Assembly: GCA_036518955.1 (NCBI GenBank)
Contig: DATDMG010000509.1
Coordinates: 1 to 38,846, forward strand
Source of the DNA: DATDMG01 sp036518955
GTDB lineage: Bacteria; Actinomycetota; Actinomycetes; Actinomycetales; Kineosporiaceae
DNA length: 38,846 nucleotides
Direction: 5' to 3'
A program made the translations under genes and the position numbers. The stretch's first letter is position 1, and every line of letters begins with the position of its first letter. Under the pieces are notes generated by a model, which worked only from the letters and a program-made list of their open reading frames with translations, searched no databases and was not told the origin of the DNA. Below, in pieces: positions 1-7,953 of this stretch.

Positions 1-1116
1 TTCAACGGCTTCCCGGTGCTCGGGTCGATCCTCGCCGGCGACGACCTGCTGCCGCGCCAGCTGCACACCCGCGGCGACCGGCTGGCGTTCAGCAACGGGA
101 TCATCCTGCTCGGGGGCGCGGCGTGCGCGCTGATCCTGGCCTACGACGCCGAGGTGACCCGGCTGATCCAGCTCTACATCGTCGGCGTGTTCATCTCGTT
201 CACCACCAGCCAGACCGGCATGGTCCGGCACTGGACCCGGCTGCTGCGGACCGAGACCGACCGGTCGGCGCGGCTGCACATGCACCGGTCCCGGCTGATC
301 AACGGCATCGGGTTGAGCATCACCGGCACGGTCCTGGTCATCGTGCTGATCACGAAGTTCTCCCGGGGTGCCTACCTGGCCCTGCTGGCGATGGGGATCC
401 TCTACGCGCTGATGCTCGCGATCCGCCGGCACTACCTCAGCGTCCGCCGGGAGCTGGCGGTCGGCGAGCGGGCCCAGGCCCGCGCCCTGCCCTCCCGCGT
501 CCACGCGATCGTGCTGGTCTCCAAGCTCCACCTGGCGACCCTGCGGGCCCTCGCGTACGCCCGCGCGTCCCGGCCCTCGGTGCTGGAGGCGATCACCGTC
601 ACGGTCGAGCCCGCGGACACCCAGCGGCTGCGGGAGGAGTGGGAGGCGCGCGACCTCCCGATCCCGCTGCGCGCCCTGGAGTCCCCGTACCGGGAGATCA
701 CCGGTCCGATCGTCGACTACGTGAAGGGCATCCGACGGGACAGTCCCCGGGACCTGGTGGTCGTCTTCGTGCCGGAGTACGTCGTCGGCCACTGGTGGGA
801 GCGGCTGTTGCACAATCAGAGCGCCCTGCGACTGCGGGCACGGCTGCACTACATGCCGGGCGTCGTGATCGCGTCCGTGCCCTGGCAGCTGGCGTCGTCC
901 GAAGGGCTGGCCGAACGCGAGGAGGTCGCCGGGCCGGGAGCCCTGCGCCGGGGCGTGCCGGCCGGGGCCGGGCCGGTCGGCGCCGACGGCTCCCGGGCAG
1001 CAGGACCTTCCTCCGCCGCGACCCCGGACGGCGGCAGGGCCGCCGGCGCGGGGGGCGGGCCCGGGGAGGACGCGCCCGCGGCCTCCGCGCGACCCGAATC
1101 GAGGCGGTCGCGCTGA
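1..1116 (+). CDS. KimA-like APC-family permease, C-terminal part
   Basis: This is the C-terminal 371 residues of a membrane transporter; the reading frame is open from the first base, so the N-terminus lies outside the window. Residues 1-45 carry the RGDRLAFSNGII stretch and residues 60-145 hold hydrophobic helices, including LYIVGVFISFTTSQTGM and SITGTVLVIVLITKFSRGA. These resemble the KimA/YdaO potassium-transporter branch of the APC superfamily, followed by a cytosolic domain of about 150 residues. In KimA proteins that region is a Usp-like regulatory domain. The last 60 residues are low-complexity Gly/Ala/Pro. Substrate (potassium) is inferred from resemblance; it could be another APC amine or amino-acid carrier. 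The stop codon overlaps the start of the next gene (CTGA). Confidence 0.8.
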   Translation, partial: FNGFPVLGSILAGDDLLPRQLHTRGDRLAFSNGIILLGGAACALILAYDAEVTRLIQLYIVGVFISFTTSQTGMVRHWTRLLRTETDRSARLHMHRSRLINGIGLSITGTVLVIVLITKFSRGAYLALLAMGILYALMLAIRRHYLSVRRELAVGERAQARALPSRVHAIVLVSKLHLATLRALAYARASRPSVLEAITVTVEPADTQRLREEWEARDLPIPLRALESPYREITGPIVDYVKGIRRDSPRDLVVVFVPEYVVGHWWERLLHNQSALRLRARLHYMPGVVIASVPWQLASSEGLAEREEVAGPGALRRGVPAGAGPVGADGSRAAGPSSAATPDGGRAAGAGGGPGEDAPAASARPESRRSR

Positions 1117-2570
1117 CTCGGCGGCCGGAGCGGGCAGACCGGACCGAGCTGCTGGACCTGCAGGTCGGTCCGGTGGCGCACGGCGGTCACTGCGTGGCAC
1201 GGCACGAGGGCCGGGTGGTGTTCGTCCGGCACGCCCTGCCCGGCGAGCGGGTGCTCGCCCGGCTGGTGGTGGGCGGGGACGGCGACCGGTTCTGGCGCGC
1301 GGACGCCGTCACGGTGCTCGAGCCCTCCGCCGACCGGGTCACGCCGCCGTGCCCGCTGTCCGGGCCCGGTGGCTGCGGTGGCTGTGACTGGCAACACGTG
1401 GCGCTCCCGGCGCAACGTCGGCTCAAGGCGAAGGTGGTGCTGGAGCAGCTGGGTCGCCTCGGCGGCGTGGACCCCGAGGGGGTGCCGGGGCTCCCGGCGC
1501 TGGAGGTCGAGGCCCTGCCGGTGGCCGGGCACGGCGACGACGGCCTGGGCTGGCGCACCCGGATGCGCTTCGCGGTGGACGACGACGGGCGGCCCGGGCT
1601 GCGCCGGCACCGTTCGCACGACCTCGTCCCTGTCCCGCAGTGCCCGATCGCGCACTCCGAGGTCTCCGCCCTGGACGTCGGCGGCCGGCGCTGGCCCCGG
1701 GTCGAGGCGGTCGAAGCGGTCTCGGCCGGCGGCGTTCCCGGGGGACCGGCAGGCCATCACCCGGGGGGGCGGGGCGGTGCGGCGCAGCGGTTGGTGGTCG
1801 TCGTCCCGGCCACCCTGGCGGACGGCTCGTCCGCCCGGGTGGGCGTGCCGCCGCTGGCGTCCGACGCCGCGCTCGCGCTGCGCACCCCGGACGGGCTGCG
1901 GCGACTGCGGGGGCGTACCTGGGTGGAGGAGCGGGTCGAGGTCGACGGGACCCCGCGCTCGTTCCGGGTGACCGGCGCCGGCTTCTGGCAGGTTCACCCC
2001 GGGGCCGCGCAGGCGCTGGTCTCGGCGGTGCTGGCCGCGGCGGAGCCTCGCCCCGGCGAGCGCGCGGTCGACCTGTACTGCGGGGTGGGCCTGTTCACCG
2101 CGGCCCTGGCCCTGCGGGTCGGCCCGGGCGGCGCCGTCCTGGGGGTGGAGAGTGACGACCGGGCCGTCGCCGATGCCCGGCGCAATCTGCACGACCTGCC
2201 CCAGGCTGTGCTCGAGCCGGGCCGGGTCGAGCGGGTGCTGCCGAGGCTGGCCCGGGCGGGCTGGGAGCGTGCCGACGTCGCCGTCCTCGATCCGCCCCGG
2301 AGCGGGGCCGGCCGCGCCGTTCTGGACGCCGTGCTCGGGCTGCGTCCCCGGGTGGTGGTGTACGTCGCCTGCGACCCCGCCGCGCTGGCCCGGGACGTCG
2401 CCACGGCGTCGGCCGGCGGGTACCGGCTGGCCGCGCTGCGGGCGCTGGACCTGTTCCCGATGACCCAGCACGTGGAGTGCGTGGCCACCCTCGTCCCGCA
2501 GCGGGCCGGCGGGCCGGCGGGCGGCCCACCGCCCGGAGTGGCCGTGGCGGGCCACGGTGAGATATCTTGA
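1113..2570 (+). CDS. TRAM-domain class I SAM-dependent RNA uracil-5-methyltransferase (TrmA/RlmC/RlmD type)
   Basis: The predicted 485-residue enzyme would methylate C5 of a uridine in tRNA or rRNA using S-adenosylmethionine. An N-terminal TRAM-like RNA-binding part (LDLQVGPVAHGGHCVARHEG) is followed by the cysteine cluster CPLSGPGGCGGCDWQH and a fourth cysteine in VPQCPIAH, which fits a [4Fe-4S] site. The SAM motif is VDLYCGVGLFTAAL; VAVLDPPRSGAG and the catalytic-cysteine motif YVACDPAALARD follow. A Gly-rich insert lies near residue 215. Start: no ATG, GTG or TTG exists in frame between about 963 and 1173, and starting at GTG 1173 would cut into the TRAM domain. CTG 1113 has GAGG at 1101-1104 with an 8-nt spacer and overlaps the upstream stop. 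Which RNA position is modified cannot be told. Confidence 0.87.
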   Translation: MTRRPERADRTELLDLQVGPVAHGGHCVARHEGRVVFVRHALPGERVLARLVVGGDGDRFWRADAVTVLEPSADRVTPPCPLSGPGGCGGCDWQHVALPAQRRLKAKVVLEQLGRLGGVDPEGVPGLPALEVEALPVAGHGDDGLGWRTRMRFAVDDDGRPGLRRHRSHDLVPVPQCPIAHSEVSALDVGGRRWPRVEAVEAVSAGGVPGGPAGHHPGGRGGAAQRLVVVVPATLADGSSARVGVPPLASDAALALRTPDGLRRLRGRTWVEERVEVDGTPRSFRVTGAGFWQVHPGAAQALVSAVLAAAEPRPGERAVDLYCGVGLFTAALALRVGPGGAVLGVESDDRAVADARRNLHDLPQAVLEPGRVERVLPRLARAGWERADVAVLDPPRSGAGRAVLDAVLGLRPRVVVYVACDPAALARDVATASAGGYRLAALRALDLFPMTQHVECVATLVPQRAGGPAGGPPPGVAVAGHGEIS

Positions 2571-2580
2571 TGTCGAGATA
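2563..2580 (+). promoter_or_regulatory. Inverted-repeat operator upstream of acnA
   Basis: TATCTTGATGTCGAGATA is an 18-bp imperfect palindrome: 7 of 8 positions per arm pair around a central TG. It overlaps the stop codon of the methyltransferase gene and a possible -10 box TACTTT at 2579-2584, and ends 24 nt before the acnA start. A dimeric repressor (TetR or MarR type) is the natural reader, by inference only. Confidence 0.55.
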
Positions 2581-2604
2581 CTTTTGACGCGAAGGAGCGG
2601 GCCC

Positions 2605-5409
2605 GTGAACAGCACCAGCAAGGACAGCTTCGGCGCGAAGGGAACCCTGCGGGTCGGCGGCACCGACCACGAGGTCTACCGGCTGTCGGCCGTGCCCGGC
2701 GCGGCCGGCCTTCCCTTCAGCCTGAAGGTTCTGCTCGAGAACCTGCTGCGCACCGAGGACGGCGCGAACATCACCGCCGACCACATCCGGGCGCTGGCCG
2801 GGTGGGATCCGCAGGCGGAGCCGGACACCGAGATCCAGTTCACCCCGGCCCGCGTGATCATGCAGGACTTCACCGGCGTCCCCTGCGTCGTCGACCTCGC
2901 CACCCTGCGGGAGGCCGTTGTCGACCTGGCCGGAGACCCGTCCCGGATCAACCCGCTGGCGCCCGCCGAGCTGGTCATCGACCACTCCGTGATCATCGAC
3001 GTGTTCGGCCGGCAGGACGCCGTCGAGCGGAACATGGACATCGAGTACGAGCGGAACCGGGAGCGCTACCAGTTCCTCCGCTGGGGCCAGACGGCCTTCG
3101 ACGAGTTCAAGGTCGTGCCGCCCGGGACCGGGATCGTGCACCAGGTGAACATCGAGCACCTGGCCCGGGTGGTGATGGCCCGTGAGGGGGTCGCCTACCC
3201 CGACACCTGCGTCGGCACCGACTCGCACACCACGATGGTCAACGGGCTGGGCGTGCTGGGCTGGGGCGTCGGCGGGATCGAGGCGGAGGCCGCGATGCTC
3301 GGCCAGCCGGTGTCGATGCTCATCCCGCGGGTCGTCGGGTTCAAGCTCACCGGGGAGATCCCGGCGGGGGCGACGGCCACGGACGTCGTCCTGACGATCA
3401 CCCAGCTGCTCCGCAGGCACGGCGTGGTCGGCAAGTTCGTCGAGTTCTACGGCGACGGGGTGGCCGCCGTCCCGCTGGCGAACCGCGCGACGATCGGCAA
3501 CATGAGCCCGGAGTTCGGCTCCACCTGCGCGATCTTCCCGGTCGACGAGGTCACCCTGGAGTACCTGCGGCTCACCGGCCGCCCGGCCGAGCAGCTCGCG
3601 CTGGTCGAGGCCTACGCCAAGGAGCAGGGCCTGTGGCACGACCCGAGCCGCGAGGTGCGGTACTCGGAGTACCTCGAGCTGGACCTCTCCAGCGTGGTGC
3701 CGAGCATCGCCGGCCCGAAGCGCCCGCAGGACCGGGTGGCGCTCGCCGACGCGAAGCAGGCGTTCCGCTCCACCCTGGTCGACTACGCCGGCCCCGACAC
3801 CCCACCTGGTGGCGTCGACGAGGCGGTCGCCGAGTCCTTCCCCGCCAGCGACTCCCCGGCGCCCGGGCACGCCGTGGACGACGCTCCGGTCGAGACCGGG
3901 GGCCTCGGCGGTGGCCGGCGCGGCCGGGCCACCCGGCGCAGCCCGGTGACGCTCGCCGACGGGCGGTCCTTCGAGCTCGACCACGGCGCAGTGGTGATCG
4001 CCTCGATCACCTCCTGCACCAACACCTCCAATCCCTCGGTGATGCTCGGTGCCGCCCTGCTCGCCAAGGCCGCGGTCGAGCGGGGCCTGGCGGTCAAACC
4101 GTGGGTGAAGACCTCGCTCGCCCCCGGCAGCAAGGTCGTGATGGACTACTACGAGAAGGCCGGCCTCGTCCCGTACCTGGAGAAGCTGGGCTTCCACGTC
4201 GTCGGGTACGGCTGCACCACGTGCATCGGCAACTCCGGACCCCTGCCGGAGGAGATCTCCGCGGCGGTCCAGGCGAACGACCTGGCCGTGGTCTCCGTGC
4301 TGTCCGGAAACCGGAACTTCGAGGGCCGGATCAACCCTGACGTGAAGATGAACTACCTGGCGTCGCCGCCGCTGGTGATCGCGTACGCGCTCGCCGGCAC
4401 GATGGACTTCGACGTCGAGACCGACCCGCTGGGCACCGACCCGGACGGCGAGCCGGTGTACCTGCGCGACGTCTGGCCGTCGCCGGCCGACGTCGAACGG
4501 GTGGTCGCCGAGTCGATCACGCGGGACATGTTCAGCACGGACTACGCCGACGTCTTCGCCGGTGACGAGCGCTGGCGCTCGCTGCCGACACCGGCGGGCA
4601 GCACGTTCGACTGGGACCCCGCCTCGACGTACGTGCGCAAGCCGCCCTACTTCGACGGCATGTCGCGGACGCCGGCGCCGGTGACCGACATCGCGGGCGC
4701 CCGGGTGCTCGCTCTGCTGGGCGACTCCGTGACGACCGACCACATCAGCCCGGCGGGTTCGATCAAGCCGGACAGCCCGGCCGGCCGATACCTGATCGAG
4801 CACGGGGTGCGGCGCGAGGACTTCAACTCCTACGGCTCTCGCCGCGGCAACCACGAGGTCATGATCCGCGGCACGTTCGCCAACATCCGGCTGCGCAACC
4901 GGCTGCTGGACGGCGTCGAAGGTGGCTTCACCCGCAACTTCCTGGCCGGCGGCGAACAGACCACGATCTACGACGCGGCCCAGGCGTACGCGTCCGCGGG
5001 CGTCCCGCTGGTGATCCTCGCCGGCAAGGAGTACGGCTCGGGCTCCAGCCGGGACTGGGCGGCGAAGGGGACGGCGCTCCTCGGCGTCCGTGCCGTGATT
5101 GCGGAGAGTTACGAGAGGATCCACCGCTCGAACCTCATCGGGATGGGCGTCCTGCCCCTGCAGTTCCCCGCCGGGCAGACCGCTGCGGCCCTGGGCCTGG
5201 ACGGCACGGAGACCTACTCGGTCACCGGGGTCGAGCAGCTGAACACCGGGACGACGCCCCGCTCGGTCGTGGTCACGGCCAGCCGGGCGGACGGTTCGGT
5301 GGTCGGGTTCGAGCCCGTCGTCCGGATCGACACCCCAGGTGAGGCGGACTACTACCGCAACGGCGGGATCCTGCAGTACGTCCTGCGCCAGTTGGTCCGG
5401 GCCGGCTGA
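2605..5409 (+). CDS. acnA: Aconitate hydratase AcnA
   Basis: The 934-residue monomeric aconitase interconverts citrate and isocitrate in the TCA cycle. The cluster-binding cysteines are Cys471 in SITSCTNTSNPS and Cys537/Cys540 in GYGCTTCIGN. The C-terminal swivel domain has LGDSVTTDHISPAG, SYGSRRGNHEVM and AGKEYGSGSSRDWAAKG. The length fits the AcnA/IRP1 class, with an acidic, Pro-rich linker at about residues 395-450, as in other actinobacterial aconitases. GTG 2605 was chosen because GAAGGAG lies at 2591-2597 with a 7-nt spacer; an earlier in-frame ATG at 2557 would overlap the methyltransferase gene and the operator. An inverted repeat just upstream suggests a dedicated repressor, and a 21-bp hairpin follows the gene. 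Confidence 0.98.
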   Translation: MNSTSKDSFGAKGTLRVGGTDHEVYRLSAVPGAAGLPFSLKVLLENLLRTEDGANITADHIRALAGWDPQAEPDTEIQFTPARVIMQDFTGVPCVVDLATLREAVVDLAGDPSRINPLAPAELVIDHSVIIDVFGRQDAVERNMDIEYERNRERYQFLRWGQTAFDEFKVVPPGTGIVHQVNIEHLARVVMAREGVAYPDTCVGTDSHTTMVNGLGVLGWGVGGIEAEAAMLGQPVSMLIPRVVGFKLTGEIPAGATATDVVLTITQLLRRHGVVGKFVEFYGDGVAAVPLANRATIGNMSPEFGSTCAIFPVDEVTLEYLRLTGRPAEQLALVEAYAKEQGLWHDPSREVRYSEYLELDLSSVVPSIAGPKRPQDRVALADAKQAFRSTLVDYAGPDTPPGGVDEAVAESFPASDSPAPGHAVDDAPVETGGLGGGRRGRATRRSPVTLADGRSFELDHGAVVIASITSCTNTSNPSVMLGAALLAKAAVERGLAVKPWVKTSLAPGSKVVMDYYEKAGLVPYLEKLGFHVVGYGCTTCIGNSGPLPEEISAAVQANDLAVVSVLSGNRNFEGRINPDVKMNYLASPPLVIAYALAGTMDFDVETDPLGTDPDGEPVYLRDVWPSPADVERVVAESITRDMFSTDYADVFAGDERWRSLPTPAGSTFDWDPASTYVRKPPYFDGMSRTPAPVTDIAGARVLALLGDSVTTDHISPAGSIKPDSPAGRYLIEHGVRREDFNSYGSRRGNHEVMIRGTFANIRLRNRLLDGVEGGFTRNFLAGGEQTTIYDAAQAYASAGVPLVILAGKEYGSGSSRDWAAKGTALLGVRAVIAESYERIHRSNLIGMGVLPLQFPAGQTAAALGLDGTETYSVTGVEQLNTGTTPRSVVVTASRADGSVVGFEPVVRIDTPGEADYYRNGGILQYVLRQLVRAG

Positions 5410-5439
5410 CGCCGCCCGCCGGCGGGGTCGCGCAGGCTG

Positions 5440-5486
5440 CGACGCGCCGTCCGGGCACCGCGGGCCGGTGCCCGGACAGCGCGTCG
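5440..5486 (+). terminator. Strong hairpin terminator after acnA
   Basis: Two 21-nt arms (5440-5460 and 5466-5486) pair with a single mismatch around a 5-nt loop. There is no U-tract, as is common in GC-rich actinobacteria. It starts 30 nt after the acnA stop. Confidence 0.75.
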
Positions 5487-5616
5487 GCCTGTCGGGCCCG
5501 GTGGCCGCGGCGGTGTCCTGGGCCCAGCGGCGGACGCCGTCGATCACGAGTCGCAATCGTTACCGACAGGTGACCGCGACGTTGCCGCTTTCGCTTCCGG
5601 TGAGGCCCTGATCAGA

Positions 5617-5639
5617 ATATGTTGTGGGTCGCAACATAT
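5617..5639 (+). promoter_or_regulatory. Probable ROK-family operator and promoter of xylF
   Basis: ATATGTTG at 5617-5624 and CAACATAT at 5632-5639 form perfect 8-bp arms around a 7-nt centre, in a notably AT-rich patch. A candidate promoter TTCGCT (5590-5595), 17-nt spacer, CAGAAT (5613-5618) would put the start site inside the repeat. GTT...AAC half-sites resemble those of ROK repressors such as XylR, and a ROK gene ends the same cluster, so local control is inferred. The rest of the 5410-5736 gap holds only the acnA terminator and the xylF ribosome-binding site. Confidence 0.6.
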
Positions 5640-5736
5640 CCGTGGCCCGCCGGGAAGGCCGCGGCTGTGCCAGGGCCCCGCGACCGGCGAGGGCCAATGT
5701 CCCGGAACCGACGGCGGTTCCAGGAAGGATCGGAGC

Positions 5737-6867
5737 ATGCGCAAGCGTCTTGTGGGGGCCCTCACCTTCATGGCGGTCGGTTCCCTCACCCTTGCCGCCT
5801 GTGGTGGCGGCTCGTCGGGTGGGTCCGGCTCGTCCTCGACCTCGGCGGCGTCGGCGAGTGGCTCCTCCAGCGGCTCCTCGGGCGGCGGCGCCCAGGTCGG
5901 AGTGATCCTGCCCGATACCCAGTCCTCGCAGCGTTGGGAGTCGTTCGACAAGCCCTACCTGCAGCAGGCGTTCGACGCGGCGGGTGTCAAGGCCGACATC
6001 CAGAACGCTCTGGGTGACACGGGCAAGATGGCGACGATCGCCGACTCGATGATCCAGGAGGGCGTGAAGGTCCTCATCATCACCAACCTGGACAGCGCCT
6101 CGGGTGCGCAGATCGAGACCAAGGCGAAGAGCGCCGGCATCAAGACGATCGACTACGACCGGCTCACTCTGGGTGGCTCGGCCGACTACTACGTGTCGTT
6201 CGACAACGTCAAGGTCGGCGAGCTGCAGGGTTCGACGCTGATCCAGTGCCTCGGCAGCAAGGCGGACGCCAAGATCATCGAGATCAACGGGTCGCCCACC
6301 GACAACAACGCCACGCTCTTCAAGAAGGGCTACGACTCCCAGCTCACCCCGAAGTACTCCGCGGGCTGGAAGAAGGTCGGCGACCAGTCGGTGCCCAAGT
6401 GGGACAACGCCCAGGCGGGCACGATCTTCGAGCAGCTGCTCACCGCCGCCGGCAACAAGGTCGACGGGGTCCTGGTGGCCAACGACGGCATGGCCCAGTC
6501 GGTCATCACCGTGCTCAAGAAGAACGGCCTGAAGGTCCCGGTCACGGGTCAGGACGCGACCCCCGACGGCCTGCGCAGCGTGCTGGTGGGCGACCAGTGC
6601 ATGACCGTCTACAAGGCCGTCAAGGCTGAGGCCAAGGGTGCGGCCGACGCCGCCGTGGCGTTGATCAAGGGCGGCACGGTCGACACCAAGGGCGCGACCA
6701 CCAAGGACTCCCAGGCGAACCGTGACGTGCCGTCCGTTCTGCTGGTCCCGGTCGCGATCACCGCGGACAAGGTCAAGGACGTGGTGGCGGACGGCTTCGT
6801 CAAGGCGTCCGACATCTGCACCACCGCCGAGGCGAAAGCCGCCTGCACCAAGAACGGCGTGTCCTGA
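5737..6867 (+). CDS. xylF: Xylose-type ABC transporter substrate-binding lipoprotein
   Basis: This 376-residue lipoprotein would capture a sugar outside the cell for the XylGH transporter. The signal peptide ends in the lipobox LAAC (Cys22), followed by a Ser/Gly-rich tether to about residue 50. The type-I periplasmic-binding fold then begins with VGVILPDTQSSQRWESFDKP. IDYDRLTLGGSADYYVSFDN and KVGELQG match the xylose-binding XylF subgroup closely, and GVLVANDGMAQSV and PVTGQDATPDGLRSV follow. ATG 5737 has AGGAAGGA at 5722-5729 with a 7-nt spacer. Xylose is the best guess from family similarity; a related pentose or hexose cannot be excluded. The inverted repeat about 100 nt upstream suggests ROK control. 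Confidence 0.93.
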   Translation: MRKRLVGALTFMAVGSLTLAACGGGSSGGSGSSSTSAASASGSSSGSSGGGAQVGVILPDTQSSQRWESFDKPYLQQAFDAAGVKADIQNALGDTGKMATIADSMIQEGVKVLIITNLDSASGAQIETKAKSAGIKTIDYDRLTLGGSADYYVSFDNVKVGELQGSTLIQCLGSKADAKIIEINGSPTDNNATLFKKGYDSQLTPKYSAGWKKVGDQSVPKWDNAQAGTIFEQLLTAAGNKVDGVLVANDGMAQSVITVLKKNGLKVPVTGQDATPDGLRSVLVGDQCMTVYKAVKAEAKGAADAAVALIKGGTVDTKGATTKDSQANRDVPSVLLVPVAITADKVKDVVADGFVKASDICTTAEAKAACTKNGVS

Positions 6868-6931
6868 CCTGACGCGATCCTGCCCTGCGCGTGCAGAGAC
6901 GTGACGTGTGCAGCGACGTGAGCTGAACGCT

Positions 6932-6970
6932 CGTGCGGCCGGTAGCGCCTTTGGTGCTACCGGCCGCACG
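6932..6970 (+). terminator. Hairpin between xylF and xylG
   Basis: Two 18-nt arms (6932-6949 and 6953-6970) pair with one G-T wobble around a TTT loop. It sits inside the transporter cluster, 65 nt after xylF. It may act as a partial terminator or protect the xylF 3' end, giving more binding protein than ATPase and permease. Confidence 0.7.
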
Positions 6971-7001
6971 ATTGCACCGATCGCCGTCCCGACGACCCGA
7001 C

Positions 7002-7013
7002 CGGACCGGTCCG
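7002..7013 (+). repeat. 12-bp palindrome CGGACCGGTCCG, copy 1
   Basis: This perfect palindrome lies between xylF and xylG. The same 15-mer CCGGACCGGTCCGCC recurs at 9450-9464 ahead of the ROK gene, where it overlaps the right arm of the xylH terminator. It could be a second regulatory site or chance in GC-rich DNA. The remaining 7014-7160 holds nothing recognisable except GGAGAG before xylG. Confidence 0.3.
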
Positions 7014-7160
7014 CCCCTGCGGTCCGGGCGAGGACGCCGGGACCGGCCACCGCTCGTCGGACGGCGCGTCGCCGCCGTCCACCGGGCGGCCACCATCGGT
7101 AGTGAGCAGGCCGATGCCTGCCGTGCATCGCCGCGGGGGCGCGGCGGAGAGCGAGAGGTC

Positions 7161-7943
7161 GTGTCGATCAACCCGATCCTGCAGATGACCGGGATCAACA
7201 AGAGTTTCGGCCCGGTGCACGTCCTGCACGACGTCGACTTCGCCGTCTACCCGGGTGAGGTGACCGCTCTCGTCGGCGACAACGGCGCGGGCAAGACGAC
7301 GCTGGTCAAGTGCATCAGCGGCATCTACACGATCGACAGCGGACAGATCCTCTTCGAGGGTGACCCGGTGGCCATGCACGGCCCGCGGGACGCGGCCGCG
7401 CTGGGGATCGAGGTGGTCTACCAGGACCTCGCGCTGTGCGACAACCTGGACATCGTCCAGAACATGTTCCTCGGCCGCGAGCTGCGCCGCGGTGGCGTCC
7501 TTGACGAGGGGGCGATGGAGCGCAGGTCCCGTGACGTGCTCGCCAGCCTGTCGGTCCGGACCGTGAAGAGCGTGCGCCAGGTGGTGTCCAGCCTGTCCGG
7601 CGGACAGCGCCAGACCGTGGCCATCGCCAAGTCGGTCCTCTGGAACAGCAAGGTCGTGCTCCTCGACGAGCCGACGGCGGCGCTGGGCGTCGCGCAGACC
7701 GAGCAGGTGCTGGCGCTGGTCCGCAGGCTCGCCGACCAGGGTCTGGGCGTCGTCCTCATCTCGCACAACATGAACGACGTGCTGCAGGTCTCCGACCGGA
7801 TCGCGACCCTGTACCTGGGCCGCCTGGCGGCGGAGGTGAAGGCGAGGGACGTCACCCACGCGCAGGTCGTCGAGCTGATCACCACCGGTCGCTCCGGCGA
7901 CATCGGACTGCGGCCGGCCGAGGCCGCAGCCACGACCATCTGA
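7161..7943 (+). CDS. xylG: Sugar ABC transporter ATP-binding protein, single domain
   Basis: This 260-residue ATPase would power sugar uptake through XylH. Walker A is GDNGAGKTT (39-47), the signature is LSGGQR (145-150), Walker B is VVLLDEPTAALG (from 165) and the switch histidine is in VLISHNM. It has one nucleotide-binding domain, whereas the classical XylG/RbsA proteins have two in about 500 residues. It would therefore act as a homodimer, as in many actinobacterial sugar systems. GTG 7161 was chosen because GGAGAG lies at 7146-7151 and the protein begins normally at INPILQMTGINKSFG; the frame is open further upstream but has no family similarity there. xylH follows after 10 nt. Confidence 0.93.
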   Translation: MSINPILQMTGINKSFGPVHVLHDVDFAVYPGEVTALVGDNGAGKTTLVKCISGIYTIDSGQILFEGDPVAMHGPRDAAALGIEVVYQDLALCDNLDIVQNMFLGRELRRGGVLDEGAMERRSRDVLASLSVRTVKSVRQVVSSLSGGQRQTVAIAKSVLWNSKVVLLDEPTAALGVAQTEQVLALVRRLADQGLGVVLISHNMNDVLQVSDRIATLYLGRLAAEVKARDVTHAQVVELITTGRSGDIGLRPAEAAATTI

Positions 7944-7953
7944 GGGGGCCGCG

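Noticed and set aside
123..1112. N-terminal extension of the methyltransferase inside the permease gene
   Set aside because: The frame is open but its translation is Arg/Pro/Gly shadow sequence overlapping clear transmembrane coding in another frame.
2095..5556. A very long minus-strand open frame antisense to acnA
   Set aside because: It is a shadow of high third-position GC in acnA; its translation is Arg/Asp/Gly/Val-rich without any domain, while the plus strand encodes a complete aconitase.
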